Of a stretch of DNA of 64,000 nucleotides, positions 53,328 to 62,274 are shown piece by piece. Below the pieces are notes generated by a model that saw nothing but the letters and a program-made list of their open reading frames with translations, did not search any database and was not told the DNA's origin. The position numbers and the translations under genes are program-made. How positions within the stretch are numbered: the stretch's first letter is position 1; each line of letters begins with the position of its first letter. Source of the DNA: Halorarum halophilum (GTDB taxonomy: Archaea; Halobacteriota; Halobacteria; Halobacteriales; Haloferacaceae); assembly GCF_013401515.1 (NCBI RefSeq), contig NZ_CP058529.1, positions 3,224,001-3,288,000 on the forward strand. Direction: 5' to 3'.

Positions 53328-54206
53328 TCAGAGGTCGCGCCAGCTGTGTTCCGGCTCCCAGCCGAGTTGCTCGCCCGCCTTGTCGATGCTGATGAGCGAC
53401 TCCGTCCCGGAGAGGTCGCCGTGCTCGGCGTCGGGGTAGTACTCCTCGGCGAGCGTCGCGGAGTCGACCTCGGCGGTCGTGTCGGCCGCGACCGCCCAGT
53501 AGGCCTCGTGGCCGTCGTGGTCGGCCTCGAGGGCCGCCCGGGCGATCGTGGCCCCGTCCTCGATGTGGAGATACGAGAACAGGGTGCTCCGGGTGGTGTG
53601 GTGCCACGCGTCCGCCAGCCCGTCGAGCGTGCGGTCCTCCCCCGCGAACGACTCCCGGAGTTCGTCCTCGGTCGCGACCCACGGGTAGCGGAGCGAGGAG
53701 ACGGTCGGGGCGTCGGGGAGGCGGCCGAACCCGTCGCCGAGCGACTCGGTCGTCTCCTTGCCGAGCGCGTACGGGTCCCGCGGCGTGAGCGGGTGCGCCT
53801 CGTCCACGGGGAGGTACTCGACGTGGGTCGGCGCCTCCTGGTAGGCGGCGCCCATCACGTTGATGCTCGACGGGAGGACGACCGATTCGAGGTCCAGTTC
53901 GTGCGCCGCCTCGAGGACGTGGTACGCGCTCATCGCGTTGCTCTCGTAGGTGACGTGGCCGGGGTGGTCCGTCGGACCGGGGATCGTCCCCATGTGGACG
54001 ACTGCGTCGACGTCGGCGACCGCGAACGAGCCGTACACCTCGCCCGCGTCGAGGAGGTCGGTCGTACGGTACTCGTCGGCGACCTCCTCGCGGCGCTCGC
54101 CCCGGGAGACGTTCACCGTCCGGTAGCCGCGGTCGGAGAGGTGCGCCAGGATCGCCTCGCCGATCTTCCCGTTGCCGCCGGTGACGGCGACCGTGTCCAG
54201 GCTCAC
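53328..54206 (-). CDS. Extended SDR, uronate dehydrogenase or sugar epimerase-like
   Basis: A 292-aa Rossmann protein with VAVTGGNGKIGEAILAHLSD (NAD loop), VDAVVHMGTIPGPTDHP, the substrate Ser in VVLPSSINVMGAAYQE and the catalytic YALGK (YxxxK). The layout is close to uronate dehydrogenases and NDP-sugar epimerases. An earlier GTG exists at 54215, but GTG at 54206 lies 26-28 nt after a TATA-like GTTAATC, so I prefer it. Divergent from mannonate dehydratase, which supports a uronate role. Confidence 0.8.
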   Translation of the reverse strand: MSLDTVAVTGGNGKIGEAILAHLSDRGYRTVNVSRGERREEVADEYRTTDLLDAGEVYGSFAVADVDAVVHMGTIPGPTDHPGHVTYESNAMSAYHVLEAAHELDLESVVLPSSINVMGAAYQEAPTHVEYLPVDEAHPLTPRDPYALGKETTESLGDGFGRLPDAPTVSSLRYPWVATEDELRESFAGEDRTLDGLADAWHHTTRSTLFSYLHIEDGATIARAALEADHDGHEAYWAVAADTTAEVDSATLAEEYYPDAEHGDLSGTESLISIDKAGEQLGWEPEHSWRDL

Positions 54207-54344
54207 GTTCCCCACTTCCGGCGCGGGGGATTAACAGTTGATGGCGTGTCCGTACCCGGGCGGCTGCCAGCCGGAGAGGATCGACGTGATCGGGGGAACG
54301 ACAAGGCCTAAGCGGTCAGTCGCCGAGTCCCTGACCACTCAGCA

Positions 54345-55310
54345 ATGGATCTCTCCCTGGTCCTGCCGCCCGAACCGGACGAACGCTGGGACCTCGCCAG
54401 ACAGGCCGGCGTCGAACACGCCGTCTTCCACTCGCTCGAACTCGGCGACGGCTCCCGCCCGTACGAGTACGACGAACTCCTGCGGCTCGTGAACCGATAC
54501 CGCGATTACGGCCTCGAACCGGCCGTCTTCGAGGGGAGCGTCCCGGTCACCGACGCCGTCAGGCTCGGCACCGACGGGCGCGACGCCGAGATCGAGCGGT
54601 TCGAGACGCTGCTCCGGAACCTCGGCGAACTCGGCGTCGGGGTCGTCTGCTACGACTGGATGGCCGGCCTTCGGTGGGCGCGCACGTCTACGACGGTCCC
54701 CGCCCGCGGCGACTCGCTCACGACGGCCTACTCGGACGAGCAGATGCGCCGCGGCCCGACCCCCGCTGCGGCGCGGAACACGACCGCTGCGGACCTCTGG
54801 GAGAACCTGGAGTACTTCCTCGAGCGCGTCGTCCCCGTCGCCGAGGAGGCGGGTGTGAAACTGGGGCTCCACCCCGACGACCCGCCCATCGGCGACGTGC
54901 GCGGGATGCCCCGCATCGTCAACAGCGTCGAGGCGTACGACCGCGTGCTCGATATCGTCGACAGCGAGCACAACGGGATCACGTTCTGTCAGGGCAACTT
55001 CGCCGCGATGGGCGTCGACGTCCCCGAGACCGTCCGTCACTTCGGCGACCGCATCAACTTCGTCCACTTCCGGGACGTCGAGGGGCCGGCGGACGACTTC
55101 GTCGAGACGTGGCACGACGCGGGACCGACCGACATGGCCGCGGCGATCGACGCCTACCACGACGTGGGCTTCGACGGGCCGATCCGCCCCGACCACGTGC
55201 CCACGATGGCCGGCGAGGACAACTCGGTCCCCGGCTACCACATCACGGGGAAACTGTTCGCGGTCGGGTACATGCGGGGGCTCATCGAACGCTCGGCCGC
55301 CGACGAGTGA
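54345..55310 (+). CDS. uxuA: Mannonate dehydratase
   Basis: A 321-aa TIM-barrel enzyme of the UxuA family: VVCYDWMAGLRWART, LGLHPDDPPIGDVRGMPRI (metal-binding), ITFCQGNFAAMG, INFVHFRDVEG and IRPDHVPTMAGED are diagnostic. It converts D-mannonate to 2-keto-3-deoxy-D-gluconate in glucuronate breakdown. Shorter than E. coli UxuA (394 aa) as in other archaeal members. Flanked by oxidoreductases that could supply mannonate. Confidence 0.92.
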   Translation: MDLSLVLPPEPDERWDLARQAGVEHAVFHSLELGDGSRPYEYDELLRLVNRYRDYGLEPAVFEGSVPVTDAVRLGTDGRDAEIERFETLLRNLGELGVGVVCYDWMAGLRWARTSTTVPARGDSLTTAYSDEQMRRGPTPAAARNTTAADLWENLEYFLERVVPVAEEAGVKLGLHPDDPPIGDVRGMPRIVNSVEAYDRVLDIVDSEHNGITFCQGNFAAMGVDVPETVRHFGDRINFVHFRDVEGPADDFVETWHDAGPTDMAAAIDAYHDVGFDGPIRPDHVPTMAGEDNSVPGYHITGKLFAVGYMRGLIERSAADE

Positions 55311-55334
55311 GCCGGGGCGGCCGGGCCCGTCCGG

Positions 55335-56435
55335 TCACCCATCGTTAGCCGGCGCCGGCGAGAGCGCGCCCGACTCGACCATCGCCTCGAGCGGGTTCCC
55401 CTCGATGTCGGCCGGTAGGTCGACGCGGCCGTGCCGGCGGACGGACTCGTAGCCGGCGAAGAGGATCTCCGCAGTGTTGAGGCCGATGCGTCCGCTGGTG
55501 ATCGGCTCGCGATCCTCCTCGAGGCCGTCGATGACCTCCGCGGCCGAGCGGTCCTGGAAGCTCGAGCCGAAGCGGTCCGTCTCCGAGCCAGTGCGGTGCA
55601 GGCCCTCGCCGTCGACGTTGACCGCCTCGCGCTCCCCGTCCCGTTCGAGCTCGAGCATCGGGCCGTCGTCGGCGTCGATGCGGACGGTCCCGCCCGTCCC
55701 GCGGAGCAGGAACGCGGCGTCACAGAAGTCGCTCCCCTCGCCCGACGAGAGGACGCCGTACACGCCGTTGTCGTACCGCCACTGGGCCCACATCTGGTTC
55801 TCCTGGTGCGAGCCGAAGCGGCGGTCCTCCGTGCGGTAGTCGAGCGCGGCGAGCACCCACTCCGCCGAGCGGTCCCCGTTGAACATCCCCGCGAGGTCGA
55901 CGGTGTGGGCGCCGAGGTCGTAGAAGTCGCCCCAGCCGATCTCGACCCGCCGGAGCGACCCGATCTTACCCTCATCGACGAGCCGCTTCGCCTCGGTGAA
56001 CGGCCTGCCAAACCGCCGCTGGCGGTTGAACGTGAGTTGGACGCCGCTGCTGCGGCACTCCCGGACCATCGCCTTCGCGTCCGGCAACGTGGTCGCCATC
56101 GGCTTCTCGCAGTGGATCGCGTCGGGGACGCCGCTGTGGGCACAGCCGACGACGACGTCGCGGTGGATCGCGGGCGGGACCGCGACGCTCGCCACGTCCG
56201 GGTCGAGTTCGCGGAGCATCGTCTCGTAGTCCCGGTACACCGCGCCGTCCGGAAGGTCGAACTCCTCGGCGAACGCCGCGGCGTTCTCCGGGGCGACGTC
56301 CGCACAGCCGACGACCTCGCAGCGGTCGTCGGCCTCGAACGCCTCGGCGTGCCGATACCCCATCGCGAACCCCTGGACCGTCGGGTTCGCCGGGTCCGGC
56401 CCGGTTCCGATGACGGCCACTGAGTAGGTGGTCAT
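55335..56435 (-). CDS. Gfo/Idh/MocA-family oxidoreductase (uronate cluster)
   Basis: A 366-aa protein: Rossmann start VAVIGTGPDPANPTVQGFAM, the conserved IHCEKPMATTLPDA (EKP), and GWGDFYDLGAHTVDLAGMF in the C-terminal domain. A TATA box 30 nt before the ATG at 56435 excludes the much longer upstream frame. Convergent with mannonate dehydratase; may interconvert fructuronate and mannonate or oxidise another sugar acid. Confidence 0.88.
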   Translation of the reverse strand: MTTYSVAVIGTGPDPANPTVQGFAMGYRHAEAFEADDRCEVVGCADVAPENAAAFAEEFDLPDGAVYRDYETMLRELDPDVASVAVPPAIHRDVVVGCAHSGVPDAIHCEKPMATTLPDAKAMVRECRSSGVQLTFNRQRRFGRPFTEAKRLVDEGKIGSLRRVEIGWGDFYDLGAHTVDLAGMFNGDRSAEWVLAALDYRTEDRRFGSHQENQMWAQWRYDNGVYGVLSSGEGSDFCDAAFLLRGTGGTVRIDADDGPMLELERDGEREAVNVDGEGLHRTGSETDRFGSSFQDRSAAEVIDGLEEDREPITSGRIGLNTAEILFAGYESVRRHGRVDLPADIEGNPLEAMVESGALSPAPANDG

Positions 56436-56460
56436 TCTTCCGTGCGTATCCTGACTGCCC

Positions 56461-56469
56461 GATAAAAAT
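56461..56469 (-). promoter_or_regulatory. TATA box of the Gfo/Idh/MocA gene
   Basis: On the minus strand it reads ATTTTTATC, centred 30 nt before the ATG at 56435; it decides the start. Confidence 0.65.
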
Positions 56470-56509
56470 CGGTTTCGGTCCGCCCGACCCGCCAGCGCCC
56501 TGGTGCGGG

Positions 56510-57241
56510 CTACCAGTGAGCGGCGACGACCTCGTCCGCGTGCGAGAGGGTCTCGTAGGAGTCGGGTCGCTCCTCCGCCTCGTAAATCAGCCAGTCGACG
56601 CCGTGCTCGCGGGTCGCCGCGACGATCGCGTCGACGTCGAGGTCGCCCTCCCCGACCTCGACGACGTCGCCGGTCCCGGCGTCGTAGTCCTTGAGGTGGA
56701 CGAGGCCGAGCCGGTCGGCGTACTCGTCCAGCAGCGCGAGCGGGTCGTACCCCGCCGCGCCCGCCCAGCCGACGTCGAGTTCGAGCCCCACCCCCTCGCC
56801 GGCGTCGGCGAGGTGCGCCAGCGCGGGCTCGCCGTCGAGTTCCCGGAACTCCTGGTCGTGGTTGTGGTAGTGGAGCGACAGCCCGCGGGCGGCGAGGTCG
56901 TCGGCCGCCGCCGAGAGTCGGACGGCGGCCGCCTCGACGGCCTCGGTCGACTCGAAGTGCTCCGGGTCGAGCCACGGCACGACGACGTCCTCGTACCCGA
57001 GGCGGCGGGCGGTCTCGGCGACCGGCTCGGGGTCCGCCTCGATCTCCTCGAGTCCGACGTGCGCGGCGGCGGCTTCGAGCCCGGACCGATCGAGGGCGTC
57101 GGAGACCGCCTCGACGCTCGCGTCGCCGATGCCGGCGAACTCGACGCCCTCGAACCGCGTCCCTCCGACCCGTTCGAGCACCGTCGGAAGCTGGTCACCG
57201 ACGGCGTGCAGGCTGTACAGTTGGATGCCGATGGCTGTCAT
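56510..57241 (-). CDS. Sugar phosphate isomerase/epimerase-like TIM barrel (AP-endonuclease-2 fold)
   Basis: A 243-aa protein of the xylose-isomerase-like barrel family: IGIQLYSLHAVGDQLPTVLE, LHYHNHDQEF (metal His), LELDVGWAGAAG (metal Asp), LVHLKDYDAG (metal His/Asp) and WLIYEAEERPD (Glu). Acts as isomerase or epimerase on sugars, often in clusters with Gfo/Idh/MocA enzymes as here. Same strand as the preceding oxidoreductase. Confidence 0.88.
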   Translation of the reverse strand: MTAIGIQLYSLHAVGDQLPTVLERVGGTRFEGVEFAGIGDASVEAVSDALDRSGLEAAAAHVGLEEIEADPEPVAETARRLGYEDVVVPWLDPEHFESTEAVEAAAVRLSAAADDLAARGLSLHYHNHDQEFRELDGEPALAHLADAGEGVGLELDVGWAGAAGYDPLALLDEYADRLGLVHLKDYDAGTGDVVEVGEGDLDVDAIVAATREHGVDWLIYEAEERPDSYETLSHADEVVAAHW

Positions 57242-57353
57242 GGCTACCCCGACAAGACGCGGCTCAATAAGCCCGGTGTTCGCGCGGGTGGGGCGGCACG
57301 TCGGGCGGGTTCGATCGCCCCTCCTGCGTTTCGACGACCCGCCCGCGGCCGCA

Positions 57354-60300
57354 CTACCCGTGGCTCGCCGGGAACCGTCGGTTCGCCAGGTCCATCGGGT
57401 CTGCCTCCCCGGCGGCGAACGGTCGGAGGTGGAACTCGAACGTCGCCGCTTCCGGTTGCACCTGGTACTCGTCGTACGGTTCGACGGGGGTGCCGCCGAC
57501 GCCGGAGACGCGGTGGTCGAGGTCGAACCCGACGGAGCCCCGCGGTTCCAGTTCGTGCTGGTAGTCGGCCTCGGCGAGGTTGGCCCACTGCTCGAGGTTC
57601 ACGTTCATCGACTCGTCGGTCGCGGCGCCGAGCAGACCCACCTCGCCGTTCGAGAGCGCCGCCCAGCGCGTGTCGGCCTTGTTCCCGTTGTCCGTCGGCG
57701 GCAGGTAGGGGACGTACTGGTCCTCGACCGACCCGGCGTACCGACCGACGTCGACGCCCCACTTCCGGTCGGGGTACGTCTCCAGCGGCCCGCGGCCGTA
57801 CCACTCGAACTCGGAGAACTCCTCGGGGAGCTCCATCCGGAGCCCCACCTTCGGGAGGTAGTCGGTGACGATCCTCCGGAGCTCGTCGTTCGGGTCCGCG
57901 TCGACGCCGACGGTCACGTCGCCGCTGCCGAACACCGCGTAGCTGTACGCCGTCCAGAAGCCCGCGCCGCGCTCGGAGGACTGACTCTCCTCGAACTCGT
58001 CGAACTCGTACCAGCGGACGGCGCTCTCGGGCGGCGAGTCGAAACCGTCCGCGACCTCGTCGGCCGTCAACGCTCGGTCGTACAGCCGCGCGGAGTCGAT
58101 TGTCGTCGCCGTGTAGCGGCCGGTGTTCTCGGAGTTGTGGCCGACGTGGACCGGGAACTCGGTCCCGTTGACGCCGGACGGCTCGTAGGCGCTCGACCCG
58201 ACCTGCTCCCCGTCGAGGTAGAGCCGGAGCTCGTCCGCCGTACAGACACCCGTGAGGGTATGCCAGTCATCACCGAGGTCGTCCGGGACGGGTGCCCGCA
58301 CGGTGTGCCAGCCGTCCGAGTAGACGAACAGCTCGAAGTCGCTCCCGTTGACCTTCAGCCCGTACTGGTGGTCGCCCTTGGTGACGAGGGGGTTGTGATC
58401 GCCCGTCTCGACGCCCCCGAACGTCGCGCTGATCGTGAACCCGGGGCTGGTGAAGTTCACCCCCGACCCGCTCCCCGCGTCGACGTAGTCGTCCTCGCCG
58501 TCGAGCGCGAGCGCCAGCCCGGACCGGCCGTCGACGCGCTCGGGGTCGCCGTGGACGATCCCGTCGCTACCGCCCGTCCCGTCGGGCGTCGTCAGCGTGG
58601 TCCGCGGGCCGCGCCCCTGTGCGAACCCGGTCACGTCGACGCGGACGAGCGCGTCCGCGGGCTGTGAGACGTTCACCGAGTCGACCTGGTGGTCCAGCGA
58701 GTCCAGTCCCGCCTCCTCCCAGCTCGACGCCTGTTCGCTCCCCCACGCCTGCACCTCGTTCATGATGGGGGCGCGCCAGGCGTCGAACAGCGGGCCGGCG
58801 TCCAGCAGCTCGGCCCCCTCGTACCGCATCGAGGAGAGCGTCCCGGCGTCGCGGTCGAACGTGTACTCGAACCCGTCCCCGGCGACGCCGACCGACCCGT
58901 CGTCCTCCGAGGTCGACAGCGCGGGGAGCTCCGCGGGGTCGACCGTCGGCGCGTCCGGCGCGTCGACGGGCACGTCGAGCTGGTCGCGGGCGACCCGGTG
59001 GCCGGCCTCCGCGTACGCCCTCGCCTCGGGATCGACGAACGAGACGTTCAGCCGGTACTCCACGCCGGGATCGGGCTCCTCGGGCGACTCGAACGGGACC
59101 GAGACGCGCCGGGTCTCGCCCGGGGCGAGGTCGAGGTCGAGCGTCCCCTCGTCCACCGTCTCGTCGTCGGCGACGAGCTCCCAGCGCCCGTCGAGCGCGC
59201 TCAGGTCGGTGAAGGAGAAGTGGTTCGTGATGTAGACGTCGCCCTCGGCGAGTCGCCCCGTGGGCGCGACCTTGACGGGTTGGTGGCTGTGCTTGAGCTG
59301 GTCGAGTTCGGGCTGGGTGCGGCGGTCGGACCAGACCAGCCCGTTCAGACAGAACGGGTTGCCGTCGTAGAACCCGTACTCGACCGACTCGCCGTCGACG
59401 GTCGTCGTCCGGGTCACGTCCTGGTTGACCCAGTCCCAGACGAACCCGCCGCCGAGGCTCCGGTCGCGGAGCAGTCCGTCGAACGTGTAGCGCAGCACCG
59501 CGCCGTCCTCGACGGAGGCGGGGTCGGCCGCCTCCTCGGCCGACAGCGCACGGTCGAACGCATGAACCGCGTCGACGGTGATCGACGCCTCGCCCCCCGA
59601 CCCGTCGTCGGACGCGGGGCCGGCGCCGCCGAGTCGGAGCGGGGCGCGTCCGCGGAGGAACCCACGGGGCGCGCGGTCGGTCGCGACCACCCGCTCGCCG
59701 TCGAAGTAGACGCGGAGCCCGTCGTCCGTGACCACGAGGACGAGCGTGTGCCACTCGTCGGCCGAGAGCCCCGGGAGGTCGGCCGACGTCGCCCGCCCCC
59801 CGGTGCCGACGACGAGCCGTCCCTGGTCGACCGCGAGCACGTCCCGCCCGCCCGCGGACAGGAGCTCGCGGGTCGTGTTCGGCCCGACCCCCGTGGAGGT
59901 GACGGCGAACGTGAACGAGGGAGAGCGGTCGAGGTCCGCCCGTTCGACCTCGATGTGGTCTCCGTCCCCCAGCGTGACCGCGCCGCCCTCCCGGCCGGCT
60001 TCGACGGTCGGCGAGCCGACGAGGACGCCGTCGGGTCCCTCGCCCGTCCCGTCGCGTGCCCGACGGACCGGCGGCTGGATGTGCTCGTCCCACATGCGGT
60101 GGACGAGGCCGAGGCTGTTGCCCATCGCGTGGTTGTACTCGCCCATCACGACCGGGCGCTCGCCGTCGCCGATGCCGGAGCCGTCGGCGACCGAGAGGAG
60201 GCCGTCGAGGTCGGGGTAGCGCGGTCCGAGCATGTCGCTGTACTCGACGTCCCACCCGCCGCCGTTCGGCTGGTGGTACAGCAGTTGGTCGGGTGCGAGT

Positions 60301-62093
60301 CCCTCGACGCCCCCCGAGTAGGACTCGACCGGCCCGACGCCAGTGACGTCGCTCGTGTCCTCGGGGATGTGCTCGGGCGAGTCCGCGGCCAGCGCGGCCA
60401 TCGCCAGGTGCTCGTCGCCCGTCCCCGCCTCGTTCCCGGTCGACCACGAGAAGATCGAGGCGTGGTTGCGGTCGCGCAGCAGCATGCGCCGGAAGCGTGC
60501 GACCGCCTGGTCGTGGTAGGCGTCCGTCGAGGCCAGCAGGTCCTCGAACCAGTGGCTCTCGACGCAGACCTCGTCCTGGACGTACACCCCGTACTCGTCA
60601 GCCAGCCGGAGGAACGTCGGGTCGTTGGGGTAGTGGGAGGTGCGCACCGCGTTGAGGTTGAACCGCTTCATCAGCTCCAGGTCGGTCCGCATCGTCTCGA
60701 CGGGGACCGTCCGCCCGGTGTCGGGATCGGTCTCGTGGCGGTTGGTCCCCCTGACGTTCACCGGTTCGCCGTTGACGAGGACGCGTGCCCCGGGCTCCCC
60801 CCGCGTCGCCTCGAACGAGCGGAAGCCGACCTTGTCGAGCATCGCCTCGGTCGGCGACCCCCCGGACGGGAGCAGTTCCAGCACGACGGTGTAGAGGTTC
60901 GGGTGTTCGGCCGACCACTTCGCGGGATCCCGGACGTCGGTCTCCATCGTCACCGCGTCGCCGTCGGGTCCGACCGTCGTCGTGGTCGACAGCGTCGCCA
61001 CCGGCTCGTCGGACGGGCCATCCCTCGACGAGTCCTCCGACGCCCCCGGGCCGGACGGCTCCTCGCCCTCGAACAGGTGGGCGCGGACGGTGTAGGAGCC
61101 CTGCGGCTCGCCCGTGAAGTTCGCCAGTTCGGCGTCGATGCGGAGGTGGCCGTCCTCGTAGTCGTCGTCGAGGCCCGACCGGACGTGGAAGTCGCGGAGG
61201 TGGACCGACGGCGTGGAGAAGAGGTAGACGCTCCGGTAGATCCCGGCGTAGCGGAACATGTCGATGGTCTCGATCGCCTCGCCGTCGGAGAAGCGATACA
61301 CCTGGACCGTGACCTCGTGGTCGCTCCCGGCGGAGACGTGCTCGGTGATGTCGAATTCGCCGGGGGTCATCGGCCCCTGCTGGAAGCCGACGTACTCGCC
61401 GTCGACCCAGACGAAGTACGCCTGCTTGACCCCCTCGAAGTGGAGGAAGACCTCCCGGCCGTCCCAGTCGTCGGGGACGCTAAACGAGCGCCGGTACGTC
61501 CCGGTCGGGTTCGTGTCGGGGACGTCGACGCCGCCCTCGGCCCTGGGGTCGAGTTCGCCCTCGAGCGGCGGGTCGTACTCGGTCCACGTGATGGGCGTGT
61601 TCGCGTAGATGTACTGGTCGTACCCCTCGGTCTGCCAGACGCTCGGGACGTCGATGGACTCCCAGTCCCCGTCGGCGTACTCCCCGGGTCGGTCGTCCGG
61701 GCGCTCGTAGAAGCGGAACTCCCACTCCCCGTTCAGGCTCCGGAAGTAGTCGGACCCCGCGAACCGCTCCTCGAGGGGGGTGAACCGCTCGTCCGAGTCG
61801 CGCGCCTGCCGGACGGACCCGTACGGGATGGCGGCCGTGGCGTGGGTCGGTTCGCGCCCCTGTTCGAAGACTGTGGGGTCCTCGATGTACGAGGAGATGT
61901 TCCCAACGCGTCCAGGGCCGCCGGATTCCGTCTCCGGGGACGAGGGCGCCCCGTCGGACTGGGCTGTGCCGACGGACGAGGTCCCGGCAGCCAGGGCGCC
62001 GAGGCCCGTCGCCTGGAGGAACGTGCGCCTGGAGGTCGTGATCGGCGACGACGTGTGCGATGTGGCCGATGGTCGCGAGCGATCCTTACTCAT
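57354..62093 (-). CDS. Secreted GH2 beta-galactosidase-like enzyme with two inserted LamG-like domains
   Basis: A 1579-aa protein. Tat signal TSRRTFLQATG at 20-30. Sugar-binding domain (about 118-300), Ig-like domain (about 300-430), then the LacZ-type barrel: NRHETDPDTGR (451-461), acid/base E555 in STGNEAG, nucleophile E652 in GEYNHAMGNS, and the last strand GGFVWDWVNQD (882-892). A LamG-like jellyroll (about 676-876) interrupts the barrel between the nucleophile and the last strand; a second (about 1168-1366) interrupts the C-terminal beta-galactosidase small-chain domain (about 1065-1562), which otherwise ends LacZ-like (WYGRGPLETYPDRK). Cleaves beta-galactosides or related glycosides outside the cell. 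Start ATG at 62093 puts the Tat signal near the N terminus. Confidence 0.9.
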   Translation of the reverse strand: MSKDRSRPSATSHTSSPITTSRRTFLQATGLGALAAGTSSVGTAQSDGAPSSPETESGGPGRVGNISSYIEDPTVFEQGREPTHATAAIPYGSVRQARDSDERFTPLEERFAGSDYFRSLNGEWEFRFYERPDDRPGEYADGDWESIDVPSVWQTEGYDQYIYANTPITWTEYDPPLEGELDPRAEGGVDVPDTNPTGTYRRSFSVPDDWDGREVFLHFEGVKQAYFVWVDGEYVGFQQGPMTPGEFDITEHVSAGSDHEVTVQVYRFSDGEAIETIDMFRYAGIYRSVYLFSTPSVHLRDFHVRSGLDDDYEDGHLRIDAELANFTGEPQGSYTVRAHLFEGEEPSGPGASEDSSRDGPSDEPVATLSTTTTVGPDGDAVTMETDVRDPAKWSAEHPNLYTVVLELLPSGGSPTEAMLDKVGFRSFEATRGEPGARVLVNGEPVNVRGTNRHETDPDTGRTVPVETMRTDLELMKRFNLNAVRTSHYPNDPTFLRLADEYGVYVQDEVCVESHWFEDLLASTDAYHDQAVARFRRMLLRDRNHASIFSWSTGNEAGTGDEHLAMAALAADSPEHIPEDTSDVTGVGPVESYSGGVEGLAPDQLLYHQPNGGGWDVEYSDMLGPRYPDLDGLLSVADGSGIGDGERPVVMGEYNHAMGNSLGLVHRMWDEHIQPPVRRARDGTGEGPDGVLVGSPTVEAGREGGAVTLGDGDHIEVERADLDRSPSFTFAVTSTGVGPNTTRELLSAGGRDVLAVDQGRLVVGTGGRATSADLPGLSADEWHTLVLVVTDDGLRVYFDGERVVATDRAPRGFLRGRAPLRLGGAGPASDDGSGGEASITVDAVHAFDRALSAEEAADPASVEDGAVLRYTFDGLLRDRSLGGGFVWDWVNQDVTRTTTVDGESVEYGFYDGNPFCLNGLVWSDRRTQPELDQLKHSHQPVKVAPTGRLAEGDVYITNHFSFTDLSALDGRWELVADDETVDEGTLDLDLAPGETRRVSVPFESPEEPDPGVEYRLNVSFVDPEARAYAEAGHRVARDQLDVPVDAPDAPTVDPAELPALSTSEDDGSVGVAGDGFEYTFDRDAGTLSSMRYEGAELLDAGPLFDAWRAPIMNEVQAWGSEQASSWEEAGLDSLDHQVDSVNVSQPADALVRVDVTGFAQGRGPRTTLTTPDGTGGSDGIVHGDPERVDGRSGLALALDGEDDYVDAGSGSGVNFTSPGFTISATFGGVETGDHNPLVTKGDHQYGLKVNGSDFELFVYSDGWHTVRAPVPDDLGDDWHTLTGVCTADELRLYLDGEQVGSSAYEPSGVNGTEFPVHVGHNSENTGRYTATTIDSARLYDRALTADEVADGFDSPPESAVRWYEFDEFEESQSSERGAGFWTAYSYAVFGSGDVTVGVDADPNDELRRIVTDYLPKVGLRMELPEEFSEFEWYGRGPLETYPDRKWGVDVGRYAGSVEDQYVPYLPPTDNGNKADTRWAALSNGEVGLLGAATDESMNVNLEQWANLAEADYQHELEPRGSVGFDLDHRVSGVGGTPVEPYDEYQVQPEAATFEFHLRPFAAGEADPMDLANRRFPASHG

Positions 62094-62274
62094 GAGTCTC
62101 ACACGCCGGGCGGCGATCGTGATGGTCTCTCCCTCGACGGATGGTAACACACAGTTTGGTGCACATGCGCCCAAATCAACTCTCGGAGGAGGTCATTAAT
62201 CACATCGCTATACTAATAGGAAATAAGGGGGTTCGACGGGGTTCGGGAACGACGAGTGACCGACTGTCGACGCG

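Noticed and set aside
56436-56975. 180-codon upstream extension of the Gfo/Idh/MocA frame
   Set aside because: It lies over the sugar isomerase gene and beyond the TATA box at 56461-56469; composition is Arg/Gly-rich noise.
58689-62147. 1152-codon open frame on the plus strand
   Set aside because: It is antisense to the GH2 gene. Its Arg/Val/Asp-rich repetitive composition is typical of a reverse frame in GC-rich DNA, and GH2 motifs are unmistakable on the other strand.
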